From: Parasulfuritortus sp049322515
GTDB taxonomy: Bacteria > Pseudomonadota > Gammaproteobacteria > Burkholderiales > Thiobacillaceae
Direction: 5' to 3'
NCBI GenBank assembly: GCA_049322515.1
Contig: JBMOQW010000029.1
Span: 130,311-194,310 of the forward strand
Length of the DNA: 64,000 bases
The notes under the pieces were generated by a model. It made no database searches, had not been told where the DNA came from, and saw only the letters and a list, made by a program, of their open reading frames with translations. A program made the position numbers and the translations under genes. This document shows, piece after piece, positions 17,504 through 27,139 of this stretch; position 1 is the first letter of the stretch, and each line of letters opens with the position of its first letter.

Positions 17504-18322
17504 ATGAAACACAGCGCCATGACGCTGGCCCTGCTGGCCAGCTTCTCATTTGCCAGCCTGGAGACCCAGGCCGCCGCGATCCATGATGCCGGCCTGTTCA
17601 CCGACAACACCCTGGCTGCCAATGACGATGGCTCGACGGGTCTGGTGAACATTGGCTTTACCCTGAATTTCTTCGGGGCCAGCTACAGCCAGCTCTATGT
17701 GAACAACAACGGCAACGTCACGTTCGACGAAGCCTTGGGCACCTTCACCCCGTTCAACCTGCTTACCACCGCAACCCCGATGCTGGCCCCCTTCTTCGCC
17801 GACGTGGACACGCGCGGGGCCGGCAGCAGCCTGGTCCAGTATGGTGAGGACACCCTGGAGGGCCGCAACGTCTTCGGCGTCAACTGGATCGACGTCGGCT
17901 ACTTCAGTGCGCAATCCGACAAGCTGAACAGCTTCCAGTTGATCATCCACGACCGGAGCGACATCGGGGTCGGTGACTTCGACTTCGAGTTCAATTACGA
18001 CCGGATTGTCTGGGAAACCGGCAGTGCCAGTGGCGGCAGTGGTGGCTTCGGCGGCAGTTCCGCGCGAGCCGGTTGGTCGAACGGCGTATCCAACTCGTAC
18101 GAGATCGCTGGATCGGCCATCAACGGTGCCCTGCTGGATAGCAATCCCACGACCGGCCTGACCCACAATTCCCTGAGCAGCCAAGTGGACGGTCGATACC
18201 TGTTCCAGGTGCGAAACGGCCAGGTGCAACCGCCCAACCCGGTCCCGGAGCCTGGCACGCTGGCGTTGTTGGGTCTGGGCCTGGCCGGCATATTCGGTCT
18301 GCGCAGAAAACAAAGCGCCTGA
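17504..18322 (+). CDS. PEP-CTERM protein with nidogen-like (NIDO) domain
   Basis: A 272-residue exported protein. Signal peptide about 1-24 (ends near TQAAA). The body, with GFTLNFFGASYSQLYVNNNGN, ADVDTRG and FGVNWIDVGYF, is a NIDO domain, an extracellular adhesion-type module. A glycine-rich stretch (GSASGGSGGFGGSS) follows. The tail is a full PEP-CTERM signal: VPEPGTLALLGLGLAGIFGL then RRKQ. Such proteins are processed by exosortase (EpsH/XrtA type) and go to the cell surface or matrix; no exosortase is in the window. The ATG at 17504 is preferred over an in-frame TTG upstream. Expression is probably sigma-54 dependent. Confidence 0.9.
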   Translation: MKHSAMTLALLASFSFASLETQAAAIHDAGLFTDNTLAANDDGSTGLVNIGFTLNFFGASYSQLYVNNNGNVTFDEALGTFTPFNLLTTATPMLAPFFADVDTRGAGSSLVQYGEDTLEGRNVFGVNWIDVGYFSAQSDKLNSFQLIIHDRSDIGVGDFDFEFNYDRIVWETGSASGGSGGFGGSSARAGWSNGVSNSYEIAGSAINGALLDSNPTTGLTHNSLSSQVDGRYLFQVRNGQVQPPNPVPEPGTLALLGLGLAGIFGLRRKQSA

Positions 18323-18333
18323 CCCTTGCAGCG

Positions 18334-18356
18334 ACGGGCGCGGCATACGCGCCCGT
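18334..18356 (+). other. Intergenic stem-loop between two PEP-CTERM genes
   Basis: ACGGGCGCG and CGCGCCCGT form a perfect 9-base stem with a 5-base loop. No T tract follows, so it is probably not a simple terminator; it may stabilise the upstream mRNA or set the expression ratio of the two genes if they share the sigma-54 promoter. Confidence 0.45.
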
Positions 18357-18393
18357 ATCAACACTCATTCCTCTCGATCGACAAGGATCCACC

Positions 18394-19170
18394 ATGCCAG
18401 CTCGGCATCAATTTCTAGCACTCACCTTGACCGCCCTGACCCCAATCACGGCGCAGGCCATCACGATCAGCGATACGATTGACGCCAATACATTGGCGAA
18501 CGCCATTGTCGGCAGCGGCATCACCATTTCGAACGCGACATTCGCAACCGACGCCGGAAGCAGTGCTGCCGGACTGTTTACCGGGGGCAGCGACTCCGTC
18601 GGCTTCGGCGCGGGCATCGTGCTCACGACGGGCAACACGGATTGCGTGCCAGGCCCCAATGACGAGACCGGCTGCACCGGGACTGGCACCGCGTCCTCCC
18701 TGGCCTTCGATTTCACCTCCGAATCCAGCAATATCTTCTTCAATTACGTCTTTGCATCCGAGGAATACAACGAGTACGTCGGATCCATTTACAACGATTA
18801 TTTCAATCTACTGCTGGACGGCGTCAACATTGCCCTGATTCCGGGCGGGGGCGGCGTCGTGTCGATCAACAACGTCAACAATGGCAGCAACGCCAGCTAC
18901 TTCATCGACAACACCAACGGCGCCCGCGACCTTCAGTACGACGGCATGACCACGGTACTGACAGCCTCTTTCTTGGGACTGGCGCCAGGCCCGCATCACT
19001 TCCAGTTTTACATCAGCGATGCCGGCGATACCTCGCTGGACTCCGGGGTCTTCATCCAAGCGGGCACCTTCTCGGGTAACAACCCCAACAACCCGGTCCC
19101 GGAACCCGCCACCCTGGGTCTGCTCGGACTGGGACTGGCCAGCCTGATCGGACTGCGCAAGCGCGCCTGA
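18394..19170 (+). CDS. PEP-CTERM protein with choice-of-anchor L domain
   Basis: A 258-residue exported protein with a signal peptide ending near ITAQA. The body carries the choice-of-anchor-L pattern: GIVLTTGN early on, then SSNIFFNYVFASEEYNEYVGS, NDYFNLLLDG and the FYISDAGDTSLDSGVFI block. The C terminus is a PEP-CTERM signal, VPEPATLGLLGLGLASLIGL then RKRA. Family members are surface or matrix proteins of unknown partner. It follows the first PEP-CTERM gene by 71 bases on the same strand with no separate promoter that I can see, so both likely form one unit. AAGGA precedes the ATG. Confidence 0.9.
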   Translation: MPARHQFLALTLTALTPITAQAITISDTIDANTLANAIVGSGITISNATFATDAGSSAAGLFTGGSDSVGFGAGIVLTTGNTDCVPGPNDETGCTGTGTASSLAFDFTSESSNIFFNYVFASEEYNEYVGSIYNDYFNLLLDGVNIALIPGGGGVVSINNVNNGSNASYFIDNTNGARDLQYDGMTTVLTASFLGLAPGPHHFQFYISDAGDTSLDSGVFIQAGTFSGNNPNNPVPEPATLGLLGLGLASLIGLRKRA

Positions 19171-19205
19171 AGCCATAGTCGAGACTGTGCCTGACCCGAC
19201 CCGGG

Positions 19206-20159
19206 TCAGGCGTACGTCTCGAAAAACGCCTCGACAAACGCATCCAACTGCTCGGTCGCCAGGTCATTGATCCCCGCTGCGGCTTTGCGCCCACCGCCCG
19301 ACGGAAAGCGCAGGCAGAGCGTATCGGCGCCCACCGGGTTGGCGACTGGCGCCCGCACGCTGACCACGTAATGCCCTTTCGGCGAATGCGTCACCAAGGC
19401 GTGTGCCCGTTCCGGAAATCGCTGCGCCAGGTCGTTGGCATACACCCCGGATACCCGGCGCGCCCAGGCGGCGTCCGGCAGCAGATAGATCGCGCCGGCG
19501 GCCCTGCTTTCCAGGGGCACCAGGGCGGCGGCCCGTGCCATGTCCTCGGCATAGCCGGCCTTCAAGGCCGGGAATTCGGGCGCCTCGGCGATGAAGGCGA
19601 AGGGATCGGCGTAGCCATGCACGCGGCGGTACAGTTCGGCGGGATGGAAATGCAGGTCGTCGACGCTGTCGCCATAGGCGTTGTAATTCAGGCATTCGCC
19701 CAATTCGCGCAGCTGAGCGAGGCGCGCCTCGGACAATGACATCGGTTCGGCGGCACGCCGGGCCGCCGCGTGCAGGTTGTCGCCAAACGCGGCGGCCACC
19801 GCCCAGGCCCGATGGGCACCCCTCAAGTAGCGATCGACGATCAGGCTGGTGCACACGTCGGCGGCGGTGTCGATGTGGGGCTCGAAGCCCGAGTGCGCGG
19901 GCAGTTCGCCCGGGTTGTGATGATCGAACCAACGGACCTGGACCCCCACCTCCAGGAGGGCCGTGAGCGCGTCTCGGTTCTTGTCGACGGTGATGTCAAA
20001 GACCTCGACCCGGTCGCCGGGCTGGGCGTGCGTCCGCTTCAACAACGCCAGGTCACGCTTCACTCCGGTCACCAGTTCGCTGGCTTCCGGCCGGGCAAGC
20101 CGCAATTGATGCAGGGCGCAGATGCCGTCGGCATCGCCATTGAAGACATCGAATATCAT
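19206..20159 (-). CDS. DHH-family phosphoesterase
   Basis: A 317-residue protein with the DHH hydrolase signatures: FNGDADGICALHQL near the N terminus, a DITVD segment, and FDHHNPG for the DHH motif; the C-terminal DHHA1-type GGGRKAAAGI follows. It could hydrolyse short oligonucleotides or a cyclic dinucleotide, or polyphosphate-like substrates; the family is broad. It lacks RecJ's extra domains and PAS/GGDEF parts of GdpP. The ATG at 20159 is chosen for GGAG eight bases upstream; upstream in-frame sequence crosses the divergent VanZ gene's leader. A second, distinct DHH protein lies at 52784-53713. Confidence 0.8.
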   Translation of the reverse strand: MIFDVFNGDADGICALHQLRLARPEASELVTGVKRDLALLKRTHAQPGDRVEVFDITVDKNRDALTALLEVGVQVRWFDHHNPGELPAHSGFEPHIDTAADVCTSLIVDRYLRGAHRAWAVAAAFGDNLHAAARRAAEPMSLSEARLAQLRELGECLNYNAYGDSVDDLHFHPAELYRRVHGYADPFAFIAEAPEFPALKAGYAEDMARAAALVPLESRAAGAIYLLPDAAWARRVSGVYANDLAQRFPERAHALVTHSPKGHYVVSVRAPVANPVGADTLCLRFPSGGGRKAAAGINDLATEQLDAFVEAFFETYA

Positions 20160-20229
20160 TGTGGTTTCTCCGTAAAGCAGGCAGGCTCTCGGCCAATTCT
20201 CGAGGTACATTGTCCCACGCCCAGCCCCG

Positions 20230-21288
20230 ATGGACACCCGTCAACGCCGACGCCTCGGCTTCTCCCTGGCGGCTTACGCCGTGCTGATCGCCGTCGCCAG
20301 CCTATACCCCTTCACGGGCTGGGTCTCGCCGGCGGGCGGGGTCTCCGATTTCCTGTTCGCGGACCTGCCCCGTTACATCACCCGCAACGACATCAGCACC
20401 AACCTGCTGGCCTACGTGCCATTCGGCTATCTGCTGGCCCGGCTCATGTTCCGCCCCGGCCATCGCCGCAGTGGGGTGGCCGGCGTGGCGTTGATCGGCT
20501 TCGCGCTCAGCATGGCCATGGAACACCTGCAAGTGTTCCTGCCCGGCCGCATCGCCTCCAACCTGGATATCCTGCTCAACGGGGTCGGAACGCTGCTCGG
20601 CGCCTTGCTGTCCCTGCACCACACCCGCCTGCGTCGCGCCTGGCAGGGATTGCGCCGCTGGCGTGCGCTTTGGTTCCAGCCCCATGGCGAGGCGACCCTG
20701 GGACTCTGGTTGCTACTGCTCTGGGGCGTGACCCAGTTCGCCCTGCTGCCGCAGCCTGGCGTCGGCTGGCTGGACCTGCACCTGCGTCCGATCGACTCGC
20801 CGCCGAATCATTTCCAGCAGCTCAACCTCGCCTGGTTCGCCGCGATGTTCATGGAAATGGCGGCCCTGGGCGCCTTTGCCGCCTGCCTGCTGCGCCCGGG
20901 CCGCTACGCCAGCGCCATGTTCATGCTGTTCCTGTCAGCCTTCGCGCTCAAACTGCTGGTCGCGGCAGTGCTGCTCAAGCTGCGCGTGCTGGGCGGCATC
21001 CTGTCCCTGGAAACCCTGGCGGCTTTCGTGCTGGCGTTCTGGCTGTTGCTGCTGCCGACCGTGTCGCGTCAGCGCGTCCGGGTCGCCATCCTGCTGCTCG
21101 CCGGCATCGTCGCCTGGCGCCTGTGGGTGGTCCCTGCCCCGCTGTGGCCTTCCGGCAGCCTGCTCAATCTGGTCGGGCTGGCCCGTCACCTGGCGGCGCT
21201 ATGGCCCTGGCTGGCCCTGGCCTATCTGCTCCAGCGGATCATCCGCACAGCTCGCGTCGAGCGCGGTCTCGATCACCGGCGGCGCTGA
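20230..21288 (+). CDS. VanZ-like integral membrane protein
   Basis: A 352-residue membrane protein with about eight to nine hydrophobic helices. The first half has VanZ hallmarks: NLLAYVPFGYLLARL, then SMAMEHLQVFLPGR and SNLDILLNGVGTLLGALL. The second half is an additional helical domain without a name. VanZ of enterococci gives low teicoplanin resistance, but Gram-negative relatives are of unknown role, often near polysaccharide genes. The 3' end overlaps the convergent aroK gene by 90 bases, far more than other pairs here. Confidence 0.78.
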   Translation: MDTRQRRRLGFSLAAYAVLIAVASLYPFTGWVSPAGGVSDFLFADLPRYITRNDISTNLLAYVPFGYLLARLMFRPGHRRSGVAGVALIGFALSMAMEHLQVFLPGRIASNLDILLNGVGTLLGALLSLHHTRLRRAWQGLRRWRALWFQPHGEATLGLWLLLLWGVTQFALLPQPGVGWLDLHLRPIDSPPNHFQQLNLAWFAAMFMEMAALGAFAACLLRPGRYASAMFMLFLSAFALKLLVAAVLLKLRVLGGILSLETLAAFVLAFWLLLLPTVSRQRVRVAILLLAGIVAWRLWVVPAPLWPSGSLLNLVGLARHLAALWPWLALAYLLQRIIRTARVERGLDHRRR

Positions 21289-21822
21289 CCCGGGCTCCGG
21301 CTCGCCGGACAGGCTAAGCACGCCTTCCAGCTTGCGCACCAGGCACTGGACACTCTGGCGTCCGCTTTCCAGCACGATGTCGGCGGTCTGCATGTAAAGA
21401 GGATGGCGCTTTTCGTACAGCGCCTGAAGCTTGGCCAGGGGATCCTCGGTCTGCAGAAGGGGCCGGTTGCGGTCGTGGCGGGTGCGCTGGTACAGCTCGT
21501 GCGGGTGGCAGCGCAGATAGACCACCACACCCCGAGCCTTCAGGCGTTCCCGGTTCGCCGGGTCGAGCACCGCACCGCCCCCCGTGCCGAGCACGATGCC
21601 ACGCCGGCGGGTCAACTCGTCGATCATGCACACCTCGCGCCGCCGGAAGCCGGGCTCGCCCTCGATCTCGAAGATGGTCGGGATCGACACGCCGCAACGG
21701 GCCTCGATTTCATGATCGGAATCGAGGAACTGCATGCCGCGATGTTTGGCCAGCTGGCGGCCGATGGTGGTCTTGCCCGCCCCCATGAGGCCGATCAGGA
21801 AGATGTTGTCACTCGGAATCAT
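21199..21822 (-). CDS. aroK: Shikimate kinase
   Basis: A 207-residue NMP-kinase-fold enzyme phosphorylating shikimate in the aromatic amino-acid pathway. Walker A GLMGAGKTT is at 11-19; the shikimate-binding FLDSDHEIE (Asp34, Asp36) and FRRREV (Arg60 region) follow, then GTGGG, and the lid RNRPLL. Typical AroK is about 175 residues; here about 30 extra residues after the last helix (LVRKLEGVL) are translated from DNA that also encodes the end of the VanZ-like protein. AroB, the usual partner, is not adjacent. Confidence 0.93.
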   Translation of the reverse strand: MIPSDNIFLIGLMGAGKTTIGRQLAKHRGMQFLDSDHEIEARCGVSIPTIFEIEGEPGFRRREVCMIDELTRRRGIVLGTGGGAVLDPANRERLKARGVVVYLRCHPHELYQRTRHDRNRPLLQTEDPLAKLQALYEKRHPLYMQTADIVLESGRQSVQCLVRKLEGVLSLSGEPEPGSAPPVIETALDASCADDPLEQIGQGQPGP

Positions 21823-21846
21823 GCCCGGATTCTACCCAGGTTCGCG

Positions 21847-22287
21847 TCAGCCCGGCCGGTGGTGGCGCACCAGGCGCTCGACCGCCGCCTTCAAGTCGCC
21901 TTCGGGCAAAGCCGCCTCGAAGGCCCGCCAGGTCGCCAGGGCACGCCGGTCGAGACCCGGCTTGGCCGGCGGGTCGGGACGGGCCCAATCGGCGCGTACC
22001 TGGACCTTGATCCGGTCGACCGGCGCATCGGTCCCGGCCAGGGCCCGCACCAAGGCGCCGGCCTGGCTGCGCACCCGCGCCGCACTGGCGCCATTGCCGC
22101 ACAGGATCAAGGCCTCGCCGTCACGCACAAAAACCACCTGGCAGCTGGCCGCGACCGCACGCGGCAACACCCGCCCGAGCTGGGCGTTCAGGCCACGCAG
22201 GCGGGCAGCCTCGGGCAGCAGTACCGCCAGGGCACGATCCTGGCCCAACAGGGCGCGGACTCGCTGGAAGGAAGAGCGCAATGCCAT
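21847..22287 (-). CDS. DciA-like protein (DUF721), replicative helicase loader candidate
   Basis: A 146-residue basic protein with a predicted DUF721 fold: an N-terminal helical segment, LRGLNAQLGRVLPRAVAASCQVVFVRDGEALILCGNG-type beta-alpha core (split here), and a variable C-terminal region. DUF721 proteins (DciA) assist loading of DnaB helicase in bacteria without DnaC. Position supports this: it lies divergent from secA, as in many Proteobacteria. The family call is from pattern and context rather than a strict motif, so moderate confidence. Confidence 0.65.
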   Translation of the reverse strand: MALRSSFQRVRALLGQDRALAVLLPEAARLRGLNAQLGRVLPRAVAASCQVVFVRDGEALILCGNGASAARVRSQAGALVRALAGTDAPVDRIKVQVRADWARPDPPAKPGLDRRALATWRAFEAALPEGDLKAAVERLVRHHRPG

Positions 22288-22362
22288 GGAACTGTCAAAG
22301 GAGGGTGTAGTCCGCTATGGTAACATTCGTCGATTTTCTCCAATCTAGACGGTTACTTATCC

Positions 22363-25107
<2,745 letters not shown>

Positions 25108-25112
25108 CCCGG

Positions 25113-25150
25113 CGCCCGGACCGGCGCCGGCTTGAGTTGGCCGGGCTTTT
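25113..25150 (+). terminator. Possible terminator after secA
   Basis: GCCCGG (about 25114-25119) can pair with CCGGGC (25141-25146), with further GC pairing inside, followed by four Ts (25147-25150). The T tract is short, so termination is uncertain. Confidence 0.35.
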
Positions 25151-25189
25151 ACCCGACAATATCAGTCAACTTTTATCCGGAGCCCCGCC

Positions 25190-25417
25190 ATGCCGTACTA
25201 CCTCTATGAAGTCGGCCCCCTCAACCTCCTGAACAAGCGCGGCCAGGCCGACAGCTTCAAGGAGGCCAAGGCGGCCGCCAATACGCTGCGCAAGGCGCTC
25301 GACCCGAACAGCGGCCGACAGATCAAGATGATCTTTGCCGACAACGAACTCCAGGCCGAGGACACCCTCTCGCAGCCGCGCGAGCTGGACCCCTCGCTGG
25401 CCGGCGACGATTACTGA
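25190..25417 (+). CDS. Small conserved hypothetical protein
   Basis: A 75-residue soluble protein beginning MPYYLYEVGPLNLLNKRG and ending in an acidic tail (DPSLAGDDY). GGAG lies seven bases before the ATG, and codon usage matches its neighbours, so it is a real gene. I recognise no domain. It is 10 bases upstream of the pterin dehydratase gene and probably co-transcribed with it. The mixed charge pattern (KEAKAAANTLRKAL) suggests a short helix flanked by strands. Confidence 0.75.
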   Translation: MPYYLYEVGPLNLLNKRGQADSFKEAKAAANTLRKALDPNSGRQIKMIFADNELQAEDTLSQPRELDPSLAGDDY

Positions 25418-25427
25418 GGTCTCGGCC

Positions 25428-25754
25428 ATGTCCGCCCTCGCCTCCCGTACCTGCCGTCCCCAGGAAGGCGGCCTTCCGGTCGAGGCCGCCCAGGCCGCGG
25501 CTTGGCTCGCTGAGCTGGACGGCTGGCAGATCGAAGCCGGCCGCCTGGCCAAGACCTTCGCCTTCCCCGACCACTACGCCACCCTCGCCTTCGTCAACGC
25601 CCTGGCCTGGGTGTCGCACCGCCAGGACCACCATCCCGATCTGAGCGTCGGCTACAACACCTGCCGGGTGGCCTACCTGACCCACGCCGTGGGCGGCCTG
25701 TCGGAGAATGACTTCATCTGTGCGGCCAAGGTCGACCGCCTGTTCACGCTCTGA
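25428..25754 (+). CDS. phhB: Pterin-4a-carbinolamine dehydratase
   Basis: A 108-residue enzyme of the PCD/DCoH family, with the conserved block SHRQDHHPDLSVGYNTCRVAY and THAVGGLSENDFICAAKVD, including the His-His and the TH..GGLT/S pattern. It dehydrates 4a-hydroxytetrahydropterin during recycling after aromatic hydroxylases; in bacteria without phenylalanine hydroxylase it may serve a molybdopterin or other role. No phenylalanine hydroxylase gene is in the window. It sits in a run of four short same-strand genes with gaps of 3-10 bases. Confidence 0.9.
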   Translation: MSALASRTCRPQEGGLPVEAAQAAAWLAELDGWQIEAGRLAKTFAFPDHYATLAFVNALAWVSHRQDHHPDLSVGYNTCRVAYLTHAVGGLSENDFICAAKVDRLFTL

Positions 25755-25757
25755 GCC

Positions 25758-26204
25758 ATGTCCGAATACAACGAACAGGCCTACCGCGAAGCCCGGCAAT
25801 CGGCCATCGCCCTGGCCTGCCCGTTCGAACGCGCCCTGCTGTCACGCTGCGTGGTTTGCTTCAAGGCCAAGAAGTTGCTTCTGGCCGAGCGCGAGGTGAT
25901 CAGCTGCACCGAGGAGCGCGCCAGCGCCTTGTGCCAGACCTACCACGAAGCCCTGCACGACAACGCCCGCTTTGCCCTGCACGTGGAACCGCACCAGCCC
26001 TGGCCTTTCGGCAAGGAGATCCGCGCCCAGTGCGGCGGCGTGCGCGGCCTGGCCGAGGCCATGGACAAGCCGCCCGGACAGCCTGCCGACGTCGCCCTGC
26101 TGGTCAACGAAGGGCTGCTGAAGTACGGCGCCATCGGTCATTTTCCCTATTCAGAGATCATGCGCGCCGTGGTGCACTACGAGCCGCGCCCGCGCCGGAC
26201 ATGA
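25758..26204 (+). CDS. Cysteine-rich conserved hypothetical protein
   Basis: A 148-residue soluble protein with six cysteines (21, 31, 34, 50, 59, 92), two in a CVVC pair at 31-34. The spacing suggests metal or iron-sulfur binding by up to four or five of them, but no known cluster motif fits. It starts three bases after phhB and its stop overlaps the start of the flavoprotein gene (ATGA), so it is translationally coupled to a predicted NAD(P)H-dependent oxidoreductase. A redox partnership is my inference; I do not recognise the family. Confidence 0.75.
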   Translation: MSEYNEQAYREARQSAIALACPFERALLSRCVVCFKAKKLLLAEREVISCTEERASALCQTYHEALHDNARFALHVEPHQPWPFGKEIRAQCGGVRGLAEAMDKPPGQPADVALLVNEGLLKYGAIGHFPYSEIMRAVVHYEPRPRRT

Positions 26205-27139
26205 GCGCCCTGCCGATCGCCGTGGTCGGCGCCGGGCCGGCCGGGATGTCCTGCGCCAACGCGCTCCTGAGCTTTGGCCTGACCCCGGTGGTGATCGAGC
26301 AGTCGCATCAGGTGGGCGGCATCCAGCGCGCCAATTTTCATCCCAACCTGTGGATGCTGGGCCTGCCCGGCGAGACCGGCACCGAAATCACCGAACGCCT
26401 GGCCCGGCACTTCTTCGAGCTGCCGCTCGTCACCCATCTCGAAGCCACCGTGCGCAGGATCATTCGACAGCCTGGAGGCTTCCACCTCGACTTCGAGACC
26501 CGTGATGGCCCGGATTCACTCGACGTGGCCGCCGTGGTCCTCGCCACCGGCAGCGCGCCACGCGCGACCCCCGCCCTGAGAAGCCTGGCCTCGGCCAGCG
26601 ACCGGGTGATCATCGGCCCCCTGTCGAACACCATCCGGGACGGCATCCATGGCCAGCGGGTGGCGATCCTGGGCGGCGGCGACAATGCCCTGGACCACGC
26701 CCTGTATCTGGCTGAACGCGGCAATCGGGTCACCGTGTGCGCCCGGGGGGCCTTGTCCGCCCGCCGACAGTTCCTCGCAGCCTGCGCCGACCGGAGCGAG
26801 ATCGAACTGCGTCCCCATGCCCTGCCCGAAGCCATCGAGGCCACCCCTGAAGGGATCGAACTGCGCTGGCAGGATGCCCGCACCTGCTTCGACTGGTTGC
26901 TGGTCATGTTCGGCTATGCCCCGAACACGGCGATCCTGGCGGCCTTTGCCGGCGAACGCCCACAATTGACCCGCACCGGACATCTCCACGTCGACCGCGG
27001 ACAACGCACCAGCCTGCCCGGCATCTACGCCGCCGGCGACGTCACTGACTGTGTGCAGCCCTCCGTGCCCTCTGCCCTCGCCCAGGGCCTGGCGGCGGCC
27101 AGGGCAATCGAACTGGATCAGGCCACGCAGTCGACGTAA
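26201..27139 (+). CDS. FAD-dependent NAD(P)H oxidoreductase, thioredoxin-reductase-like without redox CxxC
   Basis: A 312-residue two-dinucleotide-domain flavoprotein. FAD-binding GAGPAGMSCANAL is at about 8-20, the NAD(P)-binding loop ILGGGDNALDHALYLAERG in the middle, and the FAD-closing motif GIYAAGDVTDC at the end. The length and order match thioredoxin reductase or ferredoxin-NADP reductase type 2, but no CxxC is present, so it is not a classical thioredoxin reductase. It probably transfers electrons to a separate protein; the coupled cysteine-rich product upstream is a candidate. Its 3' end overlaps the convergent decarboxylase gene by 22 bases. Confidence 0.82.
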   Translation: MSALPIAVVGAGPAGMSCANALLSFGLTPVVIEQSHQVGGIQRANFHPNLWMLGLPGETGTEITERLARHFFELPLVTHLEATVRRIIRQPGGFHLDFETRDGPDSLDVAAVVLATGSAPRATPALRSLASASDRVIIGPLSNTIRDGIHGQRVAILGGGDNALDHALYLAERGNRVTVCARGALSARRQFLAACADRSEIELRPHALPEAIEATPEGIELRWQDARTCFDWLLVMFGYAPNTAILAAFAGERPQLTRTGHLHVDRGQRTSLPGIYAAGDVTDCVQPSVPSALAQGLAAARAIELDQATQST

